From positions 124,001 through 188,000 of the forward strand of contig DJRT01000023.1 of assembly GCA_002437905.1 (NCBI GenBank): DNA of 64,000 nucleotides, given 5' to 3'. Origin of the DNA: Ruminococcaceae bacterium UBA6353 (lineage in GTDB: Bacteria > Bacillota > Clostridia > Oscillospirales > Acutalibacteraceae). Of the stretch, positions 24,933 through 34,299 are shown piece by piece. Both the position numbers and the translations under genes were made by a program. Within the stretch, counting starts at the first letter, position 1. Each line of letters begins with the position of its first letter. The notes beneath the pieces were generated by a model that was not told where the DNA came from, did no database searches, and saw only the letters and a list, made by a program, of their open reading frames with translations.

Positions 24933-27900
24933 ATGAGTATCTGGGAAAAAGGACTGGCTGCACTGCCGGTCTACAAAAGCCTGTGTGCCGACATCCGCGG
25001 CGGCCATACGCCGGCGCAGGTGGTGGGGCTGGCACACATCCATAAGGCGCTGCTGACCGCCGGCCTGTGCCGCACACTCGGCCGCCGGGCGGCGCTATTG
25101 GCCGCCGATGAAGCGGAGGCCAGCCGCATGGCAGAGGATCTGCGCGCCCTTGGGCTGCGCACACTACAGCTCCCGGCACGGGAGCTGTCTCTGCGGCAGA
25201 CCGAATCGGCCAGCCGCGAATACGAGCAGATGCGTCTGGGCACACTGGCCGCCATTGCCGCCGGCAACTACGATTGCGTGGTTGCCTGTGCGGACGCCGC
25301 CACACAGTATACCATCCCGCCGGACACCCTGCTGCGCCGCACACTGGAGCTGTCTGCCGGTGCGGCGCTGCCGGTGGCCGACCTGCCGGCAACTCTCTCC
25401 GCCGCCGGATATGAACGCTGCCAGCAGATCGAGGGAGCCGGGCAATTTGCCGTGCGCGGCGGCATTGTCGATGTGTTTCCGGCCGACAGCCCGACACCGG
25501 TGCGCATGGAGCTGTGGGGAGATACGGTTGATACCCTGAGTTACTTTGACCTGCTGACACAGCGCCGCACCGAGCCGCTGGATGCCATAGCTATCCCGCC
25601 GGCCGCCGAGATCATGTACGACGACCCGGCGGCACTGGCTGCTGCCATTGAGCAGCTGGCTGCCGCCCAGCGCGGGCGCGGCGCCGATGCGGTGCGCGCC
25701 AATCTGCTGGCCGATGTGGACCGCCTGCGCGGCGGCACACGCCCCTCCAGCATGGACAAATACCTGCCGCTGATCTATGAGCCGGCAGACCTGTTCACCT
25801 ATCTGCGCGGAGATCTTGTACTGGTCAGTGAGCCGGCCAAACTGCGGGAGCGACTGCGCACCACCCAGTGGCAGCTGAACCAGGATATAGAAGAGCTGCT
25901 CAAAGAGGGGCTGCTGTGCCGCGGGCTGACAGCCTACACCCGCCCGGCAGAGCAGGTCAGCCAGGAGCTGATCCGCCGCGGGGCCATTCTGCTGGAAGCA
26001 TTTGCCCGCGCGGCCGGGGATATCCACCCCAAGGCGATCTATACCGTCAATGCCCGCCAGCTGCCGATCTGGTCGGGGCGGGTCGAGCTGCTGGCGGAGG
26101 ATCTGCGGGATCTGCTTTCCCGCCACATGGCCTGCCTTGTGCTGGCCGGCAGCGAGGAAAAAGCCGCCATCACGCTGGCAGAGGATCTGCAAAAGGCCGG
26201 CCTGCCGGCACTGTATGCCAGGGACCCGGCTGAGCCGATCCGCGACCGGGTGCTGGTAACGACCGGCGGCCTTTCCGCCGGAATCGAGCTGCCAGACGCC
26301 GGCTTTGCCGTGATCACCCATGGCCGGGTGATCCGCACCGCCCGCCGCCTCCGCCGCCGCAAGGAAAAGGGCGCCGAGATCCACAGCCTTTCCGAGCTGC
26401 AGATCGGCGATTATATTGTTCACTCCGCCCACGGCATCGGCGTGTACCAGGGGGTACATCAGGTAGAGGTGCAGGGGGTCGTCAAGGACTATATCAAGCT
26501 GGAATACGCCAAGGGAGATACCCTCTATGTGCCGGTAACCCAGCTGGATCTTGTCTCCAAGTACATCGGTACGAAAGAGGACAGCACCGTCCGCCTGAAC
26601 CGGCTGGGCGGCCAGGAATGGCAAAAGGCCAAAAGCCGCGTGCGCGCAGCCGTGAAGGATATTGCCCGCCAGCTGATTGTGCTGTACGGCAAGCGCATGG
26701 CCTCCCCCGGCTATGCCTTCGGCCCCGACGAGGAATGGCAGTACGATTTTGAACGCCATTTCGAATATGAGGAAACCGACGACCAGTTGCGCTGCATCGA
26801 GGAGATCAAGGCGGATATGGAACGGTCGGTGCCGATGGATCGTCTGCTGTGCGGGGATGTGGGCTTCGGCAAGACCGAGGTTGCCCTGCGCGCAGCCTTT
26901 AAGTGCGTCAGCCAGGGCAAGCAGTGTGCGCTGCTGGTGCCCACCACCATTCTGGCCTTCCAGCACTATAATACAATATTAAAGCGCTTTGAGGGCTTTC
27001 CGGTAAAGGTGGAGATGCTCTCCCGCTTCCGCACGCCCAAGCAGCAGGCAGAGATCGTGCGCCGGGTGCGGGCCGGCGAGATCGACATTCTGGTCGGCAC
27101 CCACCGGATGCTGTCGGCGGATATCGCTTTCCGCGACCTCGGCCTGTTCATCATTGATGAGGAGCAGCGCTTCGGCGTGACCCAAAAGGAGCGTATCAAG
27201 GAGCTGACGCCGAATGTGGATGTGCTGACGCTGTCCGCCACGCCTATCCCCCGCACCCTGAACATGGCCATGAGCGGCATACGCGACATGTCGGTCATCG
27301 AGGAGGCGCCGCAGGACCGGCACCCGGTGCAGACCTATGTGCTGGAGCATGACAATGGCATCATCACCGACGCCATCCGGCGGGAGCTGCGCCGCGACGG
27401 GCAGGTATACTACCTGCACAATCGCATTGACAATATTGACCGCTGTGCCGCCGCCATCCACGAGCGTATTCCGGAGGCGCGCATCACAGTGGCACACGGC
27501 CGTATGAGCGAGGAGGAGCTGTCGGAGATCTGGCGGCAGGTGCTGGAGCATGAGGTGGATATTTTGGTGTGCACCACCATCATCGAGACCGGCGTGGACA
27601 TTCCGAATGTGAACACCCTGATCATTGAAAACGCCGACCGCTACGGTCTGTCGCAGCTGCACCAGCTGCGCGGCCGGGTGGGGCGCTCCTCCCGCCGGGC
27701 ATACGCCTATCTTACCTTCACGCGGGGGAAGGAGCTTTCCGATGTGGCAGAAAAGCGGCTGGAGGCTATGCGGGAATTCACCGAATTCGGCGCGGGCTTC
27801 AAGATCGCCATGCGGGATATGGAGATCCGCGGCGCCGGCAACCTGCTGGGCGCACAGCAGCACGGCCACATGGAGGCCGTGGGCTACGATATGTACCTGA

Positions 27901-28430
27901 AGCTGCTGGCGGAGGCCGTGAACGAGGAGAAGGGCAACACCGCCGCCACCGAGGTGGAGTGTCTGGTGGATCTGCCGATCTCTGCCCATATACCGGAAAG
28001 CTATATCGGGGATAACGCCCAGCGGCTGGAGATCTACCGCCGCATTGCGGATATCCGCACGCAGGAGGACTCCATGGATGTGTTTGATGAGCTGATTGAC
28101 CGCTTCGGTGAGCCGCCGAAAGCGGTGCAGGGGCTGGTGGATGTGGCGCTGCTGCGCAATATGGCCGCCGCCCTTGGCATCCGGGAGATCAAGGCGCAGC
28201 AGGGCAGCCTGCTGCTGTATCCGCAGACGCTGGATATGGCCATGGGCGCGCGCATGAACGCCGCTCTGCGCGGACGCGTGCTCATCAGCGCCGCCGGCAA
28301 GCCGTATTATGCCGTGAAGATCGACACCACCGGCGGCAAGGATGCACTGGATACGCTGCGCGAAACACTGGAGGCGGCACAGCCTCCGCGGCCGGCTTCG
28401 GAGGAGAATAGCAATGGCGAAAGAGCTTAA
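24933..28430 (+). CDS. mfd: Transcription-repair coupling factor Mfd
   Basis: The 1165-residue translocase removes RNA polymerase stalled at DNA damage and recruits UvrA. Domains in order are the UvrB-like N-terminal region (1-350), the RNA-polymerase-interacting CarD-like domain (about 485-560), the RecG-like helicase core with Walker A GDVGFGKT at 641-648 and DEEQRFGV, the TRG motif region, and the C-terminal TRCF autoinhibitory domain (about 1000-1110). Length is normal. GGAGCC precedes the ATG. Its last 17 bases overlap ybaK. Confidence 0.98.
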   Translation: MSIWEKGLAALPVYKSLCADIRGGHTPAQVVGLAHIHKALLTAGLCRTLGRRAALLAADEAEASRMAEDLRALGLRTLQLPARELSLRQTESASREYEQMRLGTLAAIAAGNYDCVVACADAATQYTIPPDTLLRRTLELSAGAALPVADLPATLSAAGYERCQQIEGAGQFAVRGGIVDVFPADSPTPVRMELWGDTVDTLSYFDLLTQRRTEPLDAIAIPPAAEIMYDDPAALAAAIEQLAAAQRGRGADAVRANLLADVDRLRGGTRPSSMDKYLPLIYEPADLFTYLRGDLVLVSEPAKLRERLRTTQWQLNQDIEELLKEGLLCRGLTAYTRPAEQVSQELIRRGAILLEAFARAAGDIHPKAIYTVNARQLPIWSGRVELLAEDLRDLLSRHMACLVLAGSEEKAAITLAEDLQKAGLPALYARDPAEPIRDRVLVTTGGLSAGIELPDAGFAVITHGRVIRTARRLRRRKEKGAEIHSLSELQIGDYIVHSAHGIGVYQGVHQVEVQGVVKDYIKLEYAKGDTLYVPVTQLDLVSKYIGTKEDSTVRLNRLGGQEWQKAKSRVRAAVKDIARQLIVLYGKRMASPGYAFGPDEEWQYDFERHFEYEETDDQLRCIEEIKADMERSVPMDRLLCGDVGFGKTEVALRAAFKCVSQGKQCALLVPTTILAFQHYNTILKRFEGFPVKVEMLSRFRTPKQQAEIVRRVRAGEIDILVGTHRMLSADIAFRDLGLFIIDEEQRFGVTQKERIKELTPNVDVLTLSATPIPRTLNMAMSGIRDMSVIEEAPQDRHPVQTYVLEHDNGIITDAIRRELRRDGQVYYLHNRIDNIDRCAAAIHERIPEARITVAHGRMSEEELSEIWRQVLEHEVDILVCTTIIETGVDIPNVNTLIIENADRYGLSQLHQLRGRVGRSSRRAYAYLTFTRGKELSDVAEKRLEAMREFTEFGAGFKIAMRDMEIRGAGNLLGAQQHGHMEAVGYDMYLKLLAEAVNEEKGNTAATEVECLVDLPISAHIPESYIGDNAQRLEIYRRIADIRTQEDSMDVFDELIDRFGEPPKAVQGLVDVALLRNMAAALGIREIKAQQGSLLLYPQTLDMAMGARMNAALRGRVLISAAGKPYYAVKIDTTGGKDALDTLRETLEAAQPPRPASEENSNGERA

Positions 28431-28896
28431 AACCAATGCCATGCGCATACTGGATAAAAACCGCATTGCCTATACGCTGAATACCTACACCTGCCCGGAG
28501 TTTATCGACGGCGTGAGTGTTGCCGACCAGCTTGGGCAGCCCTACGAGAGCAGCTTCAAGACACTGGTTGCCGTGGGTAAGAGCGGCAGACACTATGTGT
28601 TCGTCATCCCCATTGCCGAAGAGGTGGATCTGAAAGCCGCCGCCAAAGCCGTGAGCGAAAAGGCCGTGGAGCTGATCCCGGTCAAGGAGCTGCTGGGGCT
28701 GACCGGGTATGTGCGGGGCGGCTGCACCCCCATCGGGATGAAAAAAGCCTTCCCGACCGTTATTCACGAAAGTGTGCGGCAGTTTGACACCGTGATCATC
28801 AGCGGCGGCCGCATCGGCGCGCAGATCCTGCTGGCGCCGGCCGACCTGCTGCGCGTCACCGGCGCCGCCACGGCGGATATCATCCGGCATGATTGA
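28414..28896 (+). CDS. ybaK: Cys-tRNA(Pro)/Cys-tRNA(Cys) deacylase YbaK
   Basis: This 160-residue single-domain protein hydrolyses mischarged Cys-tRNA(Pro). The YbaK fold is seen in FKTLVAVGKSGRHYVFVIP with the conserved Lys, and YVRGGCTPIGMKK matches the family signature GGxSPIGxKK. ATG 28414 is preceded by GGAGGAG within mfd, and the 17-base overlap implies coupling. It ends before a strong terminator. Confidence 0.94.
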   Translation: MAKELKTNAMRILDKNRIAYTLNTYTCPEFIDGVSVADQLGQPYESSFKTLVAVGKSGRHYVFVIPIAEEVDLKAAAKAVSEKAVELIPVKELLGLTGYVRGGCTPIGMKKAFPTVIHESVRQFDTVIISGGRIGAQILLAPADLLRVTGAATADIIRHD

Positions 28897-28930
28897 GTCG
28901 GCCGCATCCGGTAAATCCATATAGGAACAG

Positions 28931-28972
28931 AAAAGCGCCGCCGTGGGCCTAGTGGCCCACGGCGGCGCTTTT
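28931..28972. terminator. Bidirectional terminator between ybaK and the MFS gene
   Basis: AAAAGCGCCGCCGTGGGCC pairs perfectly with GGCCCACGGCGGCGCTTTT around a four-base loop, serving both convergent genes. Confidence 0.95.
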
Positions 28973-29041
28973 CGTCTGCCGGAGGGAGAACGGCTCCCGC
29001 CCGACCAATGATTTGTGCGGTTGTATTTCCCGCGCCCGCTC

Positions 29042-30313
29042 TTACGCTTCGGCGCTCACCTTCTGCCGCTGGGGCAGCCGGTGCACACACAGCGCCGTAA
29101 CCGCCGTCATCAGCAGCGCCAGCAGCGAGAGCAGCTGCTGCGCATACACCGGCCTCCCGAACAGCGTGGGCGACAGCCGCTGCACCGCCGTTACCAGCGG
29201 GCTGAGCACGAGCGTAGCCAAAAAGCCGGCAAGCCCGGCAAATGCCTGGCACAGAGCCAGCGCATCGGCGCGCTGCTCAGTATCCACATAGTCGTATACC
29301 AGATTGATCAGCGCGCTATTGATACCGGCGTTGGCAATGCCGGAGAAAACCGCATACAGCCCAAAGGCCACCAGACCGGTAGCCGGCGCAGCAAAGGCGG
29401 CAGCGAAAAACGCTGCACACATGATCAGCAGACAGTGGTGCATCATGGCAGCAAAGGAGGTCTTATCTGCACAGCGCCCCCACAGGCGGGAGAAACAGAT
29501 CCGCACCACGCTGGTAACCACCGTTATCAGCGAGACCAGCTTTAGGCTGAAGCCAAGCTCATGGATCTGATAGGTGCCGTAAAACGGAATGGCGCTGTAC
29601 TGGGCAATGTACCACAGGATAAACACCCCGATGACCCGGCGGATGCTGGGGTCGCGCAGCAGCCTGCCGGCACTGCGCAGCGGATTTCCCTGCTCGGCCG
29701 GCGCGGCCTGGGGCTTTTCCGGCGTCAGCAGCATGGTGGCTGTGTGTGCCAGCATCAGCACAAAAACCGTTGCCCCGCACACCAGCAGGGCGGCGCGGGG
29801 ATTGCCGGCGTCACGGTAATGGTCCACCACCGCCCCCATGCCAAAGGAGAACACAATGCCGCTGGCAAGGGAGATCATCTCCTTTTGGGCGGTGAATATC
29901 CCCCGCTCTTTATCCCGGATCAGGGACATCAGCCAGTAGATCTTTTTGGGGTGGGCGATATTGTACAGAATATACGCCGCCAGAATCGCCCCGATGAAAA
30001 CGGCTGTTTTGACCGGCTTGGGGAAGCCCAGCAGCGGAACAAAAAACAGCAGCATGAACAGCAGCTGATTCAGCAGGCTCATCCACACCACAAAGCGCTT
30101 CATCTGCGGACGGTGCAGCGCCATAGACAGCAGCTGGAAAAGGCAGCCGAGCGAAATAAAGGATGACAGCACGCCGGTCAGGCCGTCCGCAAGCCCAAGC
30201 TGCGCCGTCAGCGTAGCCAGAAAGGAGCCGGTAACCAGAATAGAGATCAGGTACTCCAGCGCCGCTTCAATGATGTAGCCGGTCTTTCCCCGGCGGTAGG
30301 TTTGTTCTTCCAT
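29042..30313 (-). CDS. MFS transporter
   Basis: The 423-residue product has about twelve membrane helices and the MFS loop 2-3 region (HPKKIYWLMSLIRDKERG) with the N-domain to C-domain arrangement of drug or sugar permeases. ATG 30313 has GGAG upstream. It begins 16 bases after the LacI-type gene, so repressor and transporter form one operon. The substrate is probably the sugar that the LacI protein senses, but the sequence does not name it. Confidence 0.9.
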   Translation of the reverse strand: MEEQTYRRGKTGYIIEAALEYLISILVTGSFLATLTAQLGLADGLTGVLSSFISLGCLFQLLSMALHRPQMKRFVVWMSLLNQLLFMLLFFVPLLGFPKPVKTAVFIGAILAAYILYNIAHPKKIYWLMSLIRDKERGIFTAQKEMISLASGIVFSFGMGAVVDHYRDAGNPRAALLVCGATVFVLMLAHTATMLLTPEKPQAAPAEQGNPLRSAGRLLRDPSIRRVIGVFILWYIAQYSAIPFYGTYQIHELGFSLKLVSLITVVTSVVRICFSRLWGRCADKTSFAAMMHHCLLIMCAAFFAAAFAAPATGLVAFGLYAVFSGIANAGINSALINLVYDYVDTEQRADALALCQAFAGLAGFLATLVLSPLVTAVQRLSPTLFGRPVYAQQLLSLLALLMTAVTALCVHRLPQRQKVSAEA

Positions 30314-30329
30314 GTTGTTTCTCCGTTTC

Positions 30330-31304
30330 TTACGGCCGGGCGGGTGCCGTTGTTTCCCGCACCACCAGCCGGTCCTTGATCGCAATGTGCTGGATGGGGC
30401 CGTTGTTCTCCCCCTTAATGCGGCCAAGCAGCAAAGCCACCACCGCATCAACCGTCTCCGGTGTGTAGGTCTGGACGGTGGTCAGCGGCACAGAGGAATA
30501 ATGGGAAAAGGGAATATCGTTGATCCCGATCACCGACAGATTCTCCGGCACCCGCACGCCGCCGGCCGTGAAGGTGTGGATCGCCCCGAGAGCCACCTCA
30601 TCATAGGCCGCAATCACCGCGGTGGGCAGCTTTCCCTCCGCCAGCATGATCTCCGCGGCGGTATAGCCGATCTCCTCAAACCGCTTGTCGATCACCCGCA
30701 CGCTCTGCTCCTCCAGCGGCAGATCGTTCAGCTCCATCGCCCGCACAAAGCACTCCTGCTTCAGCGCCGTATGGGTCTCCCCGATAAAGGTGATGGCCGT
30801 ATGGCCAAGCGCCTTCAGGTGTCGCACCGCCTCATTTATTCCGCTGAGGGTATCGCCGCGGATGCAGTCGATCCCATCGCCGGCCGTGGCATTGAACACC
30901 ACCGTCGGCAGCGACACCGTGGGGGCGGGTATATCGCACAGGCTGACCACCCCGTCCATGATCCGTTCGCGGCAGAGCGTCTCCAGCACACCGGCACTGC
31001 GCTCAGCTGAAAAGCCGCACACGCGGATATACGGCGTCACCCCGGCCTGCTCCAGCGCCTGACACAGCTGGCTGACCAGCGAGGAATAGTAGATGCTGGT
31101 CAGCTCCGGCACCAGCACCGCTACACGCAGTTCGTCCGGATCGATCTTCACGCTGCGCCCCTTGGTCAGCAGCACGCCATGCTCGGCGGCCACCCGCATA
31201 ACCCGCTCGGCCGTTTCGCGGCTAATCTCGCTGCTGCCGGAAAGCACCTTGGATACGGTAGAAACAGACACCCCGGCCAGCCGGGCAAGCTCCAGATATT
31301 TCAT
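30330..31304 (-). CDS. LacI-family transcriptional repressor
   Basis: This 324-residue regulator has the LacI helix-turn-helix at 4-23 (LELARLAGVSVSTVSKVLSG), the hinge helix to about 50, and a periplasmic-binding-protein-like effector domain. It is the first gene of an operon with the MFS transporter. Two almost identical 12-bp palindromes flank its promoter, which suggests autoregulation with DNA looping. AAAGGAG precedes the ATG. The inducer is unknown. Confidence 0.95.
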   Translation of the reverse strand: MKYLELARLAGVSVSTVSKVLSGSSEISRETAERVMRVAAEHGVLLTKGRSVKIDPDELRVAVLVPELTSIYYSSLVSQLCQALEQAGVTPYIRVCGFSAERSAGVLETLCRERIMDGVVSLCDIPAPTVSLPTVVFNATAGDGIDCIRGDTLSGINEAVRHLKALGHTAITFIGETHTALKQECFVRAMELNDLPLEEQSVRVIDKRFEEIGYTAAEIMLAEGKLPTAVIAAYDEVALGAIHTFTAGGVRVPENLSVIGINDIPFSHYSSVPLTTVQTYTPETVDAVVALLLGRIKGENNGPIQHIAIKDRLVVRETTAPARP

Positions 31305-31360
31305 GGTACGCTCCTTTGCTCTGTTAATGGCAGGCGTTGCACGCCTTACGCAGATTTTTA

Positions 31361-31372
31361 CGAAAATTTTCG
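31361..31372. promoter_or_regulatory. Candidate LacI-type operator O1
   Basis: CGAAAATTTTCG is a perfect palindrome about 20-30 bases downstream of the predicted transcription start of the lacI-type gene. Confidence 0.6.
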
Positions 31373-31397
31373 CTGCAGCGGTCGTTCATCCGCGCTT

Positions 31398-31426
31398 AGA
31401 ATACCACACCTTTTCAGCATTTTCAA
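31398..31426 (-). promoter_or_regulatory. Promoter of the lacI-MFS operon
   Basis: Minus strand TTGAAA (31426-31421), 17-bp spacer, TATTCT (31403-31398). Confidence 0.8.
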
Positions 31427-31440
31427 GCCTTGGGGCCATA

Positions 31441-31452
31441 CGAAATTTTTCG
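31441..31452. promoter_or_regulatory. Candidate LacI-type operator O2
   Basis: CGAAATTTTTCG differs from O1 at one position and lies upstream of the -35 box. The two centres are 80 bp apart. Both share the flanking TA (TACGAAAWTTTTCG). Confidence 0.55.
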
Positions 31453-31482
31453 TTTCCGCCTCCTCACAGCATAAATAAATAT

Positions 31483-31547
31483 CCCCCGGCACAGCCGGGG
31501 GGTTCGCCGGACAAGAAACTCCCCGGCAGCAAATGCTGCCGGGGAGT
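31483..31547 (-). terminator. Tandem hairpins after the metal ATPase
   Basis: The first hairpin (31518-31547) has arms ACTCCCCGGCAGC and GCTGCCGGGGAGT; the second (31483-31501) has CCCCGGC/GCCGGGG and is followed on the minus strand by an AT-rich run (ATATTTATTTAT). Together they should end the arsR-ATPase transcript. Confidence 0.75.
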
Positions 31548-31613
31548 CTGCATCCGCTATGCGGAAACTCGGTGCTCTAATAAGAGGTATAGTAAGCGTG
31601 CAGAGAGGCCGCT

Positions 31614-33611
31614 TTATGCCCGCAGCAGCCGCAGCGAATTGGCCACGGCGATCAGGGTCACACCCATATCGGCAAACACCGCCAGCCACATAGGCGCAAT
31701 ACCAAACACTGCCAGCAGCAGCACCGCCGCCTTGACCCCAAGGGCGAAAATGATGTTGGCGTGCACTGTGCTCACCGTCCGCCGGCACAGCCGCACCGCA
31801 CCGGCCAAGCGGCTCAGTCCGCCGGATACCAACACCACATCCGCCGTCTCGATGGCCGCCGGGGAACCAAGCCCCATAGCAATGCCCACATCGGCCGCCG
31901 CCAGCACCGGGGCGTCATTGATGCCATCGCCCACAAAAGCCGTCGTCAGGCCCTCCGCCTGCAACGCCTTGACCTCCGCCAGCTTATCCTCCGGCAGAAG
32001 CTCTGCGTGTACGGCGTCGGTCAGGCCGACTGCCTTGGCCACCGCCTGCGCCTGTGCTGCCCGGTCGCCGGTCAGCATCTCCAGGCGCGTGATGCCCAGC
32101 TTACCCAGCTGCTCCTTCAATTCAGCGGCACCCTCCTGCAGGCGGAAATCCGTCAGAAAAGCTGCCAGCACCTGTCCGTCCTGCACCAGATACGCCGAGG
32201 CCTCCGCCATACCGGCCGGCAGGCTTTCCGGCGCAATGCCGGCCTGCTGCAGCAGCCGCAGGCCGCCGCAGGCGACCGTATGCCCCTGCCACTGCGCCTT
32301 CACGCCAATACCGGGCAGCTCGGCTACCTCCTCCAGCGCGCAGTCGCCGCCGGCCGCCGCCGCACAGATCGCATGCGCCACCGGGTGCGCCGAGTGCTGC
32401 TCCAGCGCCGCCGCCAGGCTGAGCGCCTGCGCCTCATCTACGCCGGCCGCCGTCACCGTACCGGCCAGCCGCAGCTCACCGGTGGTCAGGGTGCCGGTCT
32501 TATCAAAGGCAAAGGCCTGTACCTTTGCCAGCGTTTCGACAAAGCAGCCGCCCTTCAGCAGCACACCGTGCCGCGCCGCCGCCGCAATGCCGGCATAGAA
32601 GCTCAACGGGATGGAGATCACCAGGGCGCAGGGGCAGGAAGCCACCAGGAACACCAGCGCCCGGTAGAGCCAATCGGTCCAGCCACCGCCAAACAGCGGG
32701 GGCACCACTGCCACCAGCACCGCGGCCGCTGTTACGGCCGGCGTATAGATGCGGGCAAAGCGGGTAATGAATTTTTCCGACTGTCCCTTGCGCGCCACCG
32801 AATCCTCCACCAGCTGCAGGATCCGCGCCGCCGCCGACTCTGAAGCCGGGTGCTCCACCTGTACCGTCAGCATACCGCTGCCGTTCAGCATGCCGGACAT
32901 CAGCCGGCTGCCGGCCGTTACCGATACCGGAGCACTTTCGCCGGTGATCGCCGAGGCATCCACCGCCGAGTCGCCCTCCAGCACCACGCAGTCCGCCGGC
33001 ACACGGGTGTGCGGCGGAACACGCAGCCGATCACCGACCACCACCTGCTCCGCAGGGACCGTCTCCTCGCCGTCCGCTGTCAGGCGCACGGCACTGTCCG
33101 GCGTCACCGCCGCCAGCGAAGAGATCTTATCGCGGGAGTAGTCCATCGCCTTGTCCTCCAGCAGCTCACCGAGGGAGAACAGCAGCAGCACCAGCGTGCC
33201 CTCATACCATTCACCAATGGCAAAGGCAGCCACCACCGCGATCACCAGCAGGACATTTTCGCCAAGGCTGCGATCACGCAGCTCCTCCGCTGCCTCGCGC
33301 AGCACCGGCCACAGCGGCAGCACCGCCGCTGCCCCCATCCAGACACCGGCGACCCATGCCGGCAGGATCGGCAGCAGCCACTTGGTCACGATCACGCCGG
33401 AAAGAAACAGCACCGCCGCCACGATCAGCTTCCACGGAAACCCTTCTTCGCCGCCTTCGTGGTCGTGGCCGCAGCCGCAGCCACAGCCATGCTCATGTCC
33501 ATGTTCGTGCTCATGTTCGTACTCATGATGGTGTTCACAGCCACAGCCGTGCTCATGGTCATGCTCATGGACACAGCAGGCGTGTTCATGCAGTTCCACT
33601 TCGTTGCTCAT
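31614..33611 (-). CDS. cadA: P1B-2-type heavy metal-exporting ATPase (Zn/Cd/Pb)
   Basis: This 665-residue P-type ATPase exports soft or divalent metal ions. Instead of a folded CxxC domain it has a His/Cys-rich N-terminus (residues 8-55, HEHDHEHGCGC-like repeats). The transport site Cys326-Pro327-Cys328, the phosphorylated Asp370 in DKTGT, the TGES-type actuator motif (ITGESAPV) and the GDGINDAP hinge are intact. ADMGVTLIAVANSLRLL near the C-terminus carries the Asp-x-Gly of the P1B-2 (zinc/cadmium/lead) group. It overlaps the arsR-type gene by four bases, as expected for a metal-responsive operon. The name cadA rather than zntA is a convention here. Confidence 0.94.
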   Translation of the reverse strand: MSNEVELHEHACCVHEHDHEHGCGCEHHHEYEHEHEHGHEHGCGCGCGHDHEGGEEGFPWKLIVAAVLFLSGVIVTKWLLPILPAWVAGVWMGAAAVLPLWPVLREAAEELRDRSLGENVLLVIAVVAAFAIGEWYEGTLVLLLFSLGELLEDKAMDYSRDKISSLAAVTPDSAVRLTADGEETVPAEQVVVGDRLRVPPHTRVPADCVVLEGDSAVDASAITGESAPVSVTAGSRLMSGMLNGSGMLTVQVEHPASESAAARILQLVEDSVARKGQSEKFITRFARIYTPAVTAAAVLVAVVPPLFGGGWTDWLYRALVFLVASCPCALVISIPLSFYAGIAAAARHGVLLKGGCFVETLAKVQAFAFDKTGTLTTGELRLAGTVTAAGVDEAQALSLAAALEQHSAHPVAHAICAAAAGGDCALEEVAELPGIGVKAQWQGHTVACGGLRLLQQAGIAPESLPAGMAEASAYLVQDGQVLAAFLTDFRLQEGAAELKEQLGKLGITRLEMLTGDRAAQAQAVAKAVGLTDAVHAELLPEDKLAEVKALQAEGLTTAFVGDGINDAPVLAAADVGIAMGLGSPAAIETADVVLVSGGLSRLAGAVRLCRRTVSTVHANIIFALGVKAAVLLLAVFGIAPMWLAVFADMGVTLIAVANSLRLLRA

Positions 33612-33994
33612 ACTTCTTTACCTCCCGTATGTTCTTCGGTTACATGGGATAGTCCCAGCCGGATGATCTGCCATACATGCTCATCATCCAACATATAGAC
33701 GGAGGACTTTCCTTTCTTCTCATACCGCACCAGGTGCGCCTGCCGCAGCAGGCGGAGCTGATGTGACACCGCCGACTGTCCGCACTGCAGCAGCTCGGCC
33801 AGATCACACACACACATGGCTCCCTGGGAAAGCACCCACAGGATGCGCACCCGCGTAACATCGCCAAACAGCCGGAATTGCTCTGCCAGCTCCTGCATGG
33901 TCTCGGCCGCCGGCATATCCAGCCGCGCCAGCTCCATGGTGTGACGGTGCTCCTCCGGTGCCGCACAGCCGCCCCTTTTTTCTGTCTGCTCCAT
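33608..33994 (-). CDS. cadC: ArsR/SmtB-family metal-sensing repressor (CadC-like)
   Basis: The 128-residue winged-helix repressor has the recognition region CGQSAVSHQLRLLRQAHLV and the MCVCDLAELL segment, whose Cys-x-Cys pair matches the alpha-3 metal site of CadC/ArsR sensors. A Cys and His-rich N-terminus (GGCAAPEEHRH) could add ligands, and a C-terminal His/Glu tail is present. It is the first gene of the operon with the ATPase, and a perfect operator covers its promoter. Metal binding should release it and induce export. Confidence 0.94.
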   Translation of the reverse strand: MEQTEKRGGCAAPEEHRHTMELARLDMPAAETMQELAEQFRLFGDVTRVRILWVLSQGAMCVCDLAELLQCGQSAVSHQLRLLRQAHLVRYEKKGKSSVYMLDDEHVWQIIRLGLSHVTEEHTGGKEV

Positions 33995-34013
33995 CGTGTC
34001 GCCTCCTCGTTCA

Positions 34014-34047
34014 TATTATCATATGAATATCTGTTCATATGATAATA
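34014..34047. promoter_or_regulatory. ArsR/SmtB operator, perfect 14-bp inverted repeat
   Basis: TATTATCATATGAA and TTCATATGATAATA are perfectly complementary arms with a six-base spacer. The site covers the -10 box and start point of the arsR-ATPase promoter and resembles the known 12-2-12 ATAnTGAAC-type operators of the family. Confidence 0.93.
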
Positions 34048-34067
34048 CAACAACTACCATTTGTCAA
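34039..34067 (-). promoter_or_regulatory. Promoter of the arsR-ATPase operon
   Basis: Minus strand TTGACA (34067-34062), 17-bp spacer, TATCAT (34044-34039). It overlaps the operator. Confidence 0.9.
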
Positions 34068-34121
34068 CCCTTTTTTCAAAGAAATTTTGGCATCGCATAG
34101 ACAAAACAATGCAAAAGCAGC

Positions 34122-34155
34122 TTTTATGCAAATATACAGTATATAATGCATAAAA
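34122..34155. promoter_or_regulatory. Candidate ARG-box pair, upstream cluster
   Basis: TTTTATGCA and TGCATAAAA form perfect 9-bp inverted arms around a 16-bp spacer that itself contains TATACAGTATA. The half-site TGCATAAAA also occurs upstream of argG. Confidence 0.5.
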
Positions 34156-34299
34156 CATTTATATCTATTCACAATTATGCACTGAAAAAGTGGCGTTCCC
34201 TCGCTCTCCGAGCCTTGTTTTTCCGGCGTTTTTGCCTTAAAAACCAGCTTTTAAGACATTTTGCCTAAATTCTATGGGAAAATTCGTCTTGCATTAGTC

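Larger units (their letters stand above)
31305..31613. other. Gene-free stretch between lacI-type and metal ATPase genes
   Basis: The 309 bases hold the lacI promoter, its two candidate operators and the tandem terminator hairpins of the ATPase operon. Nothing else was seen. Confidence 0.7.
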
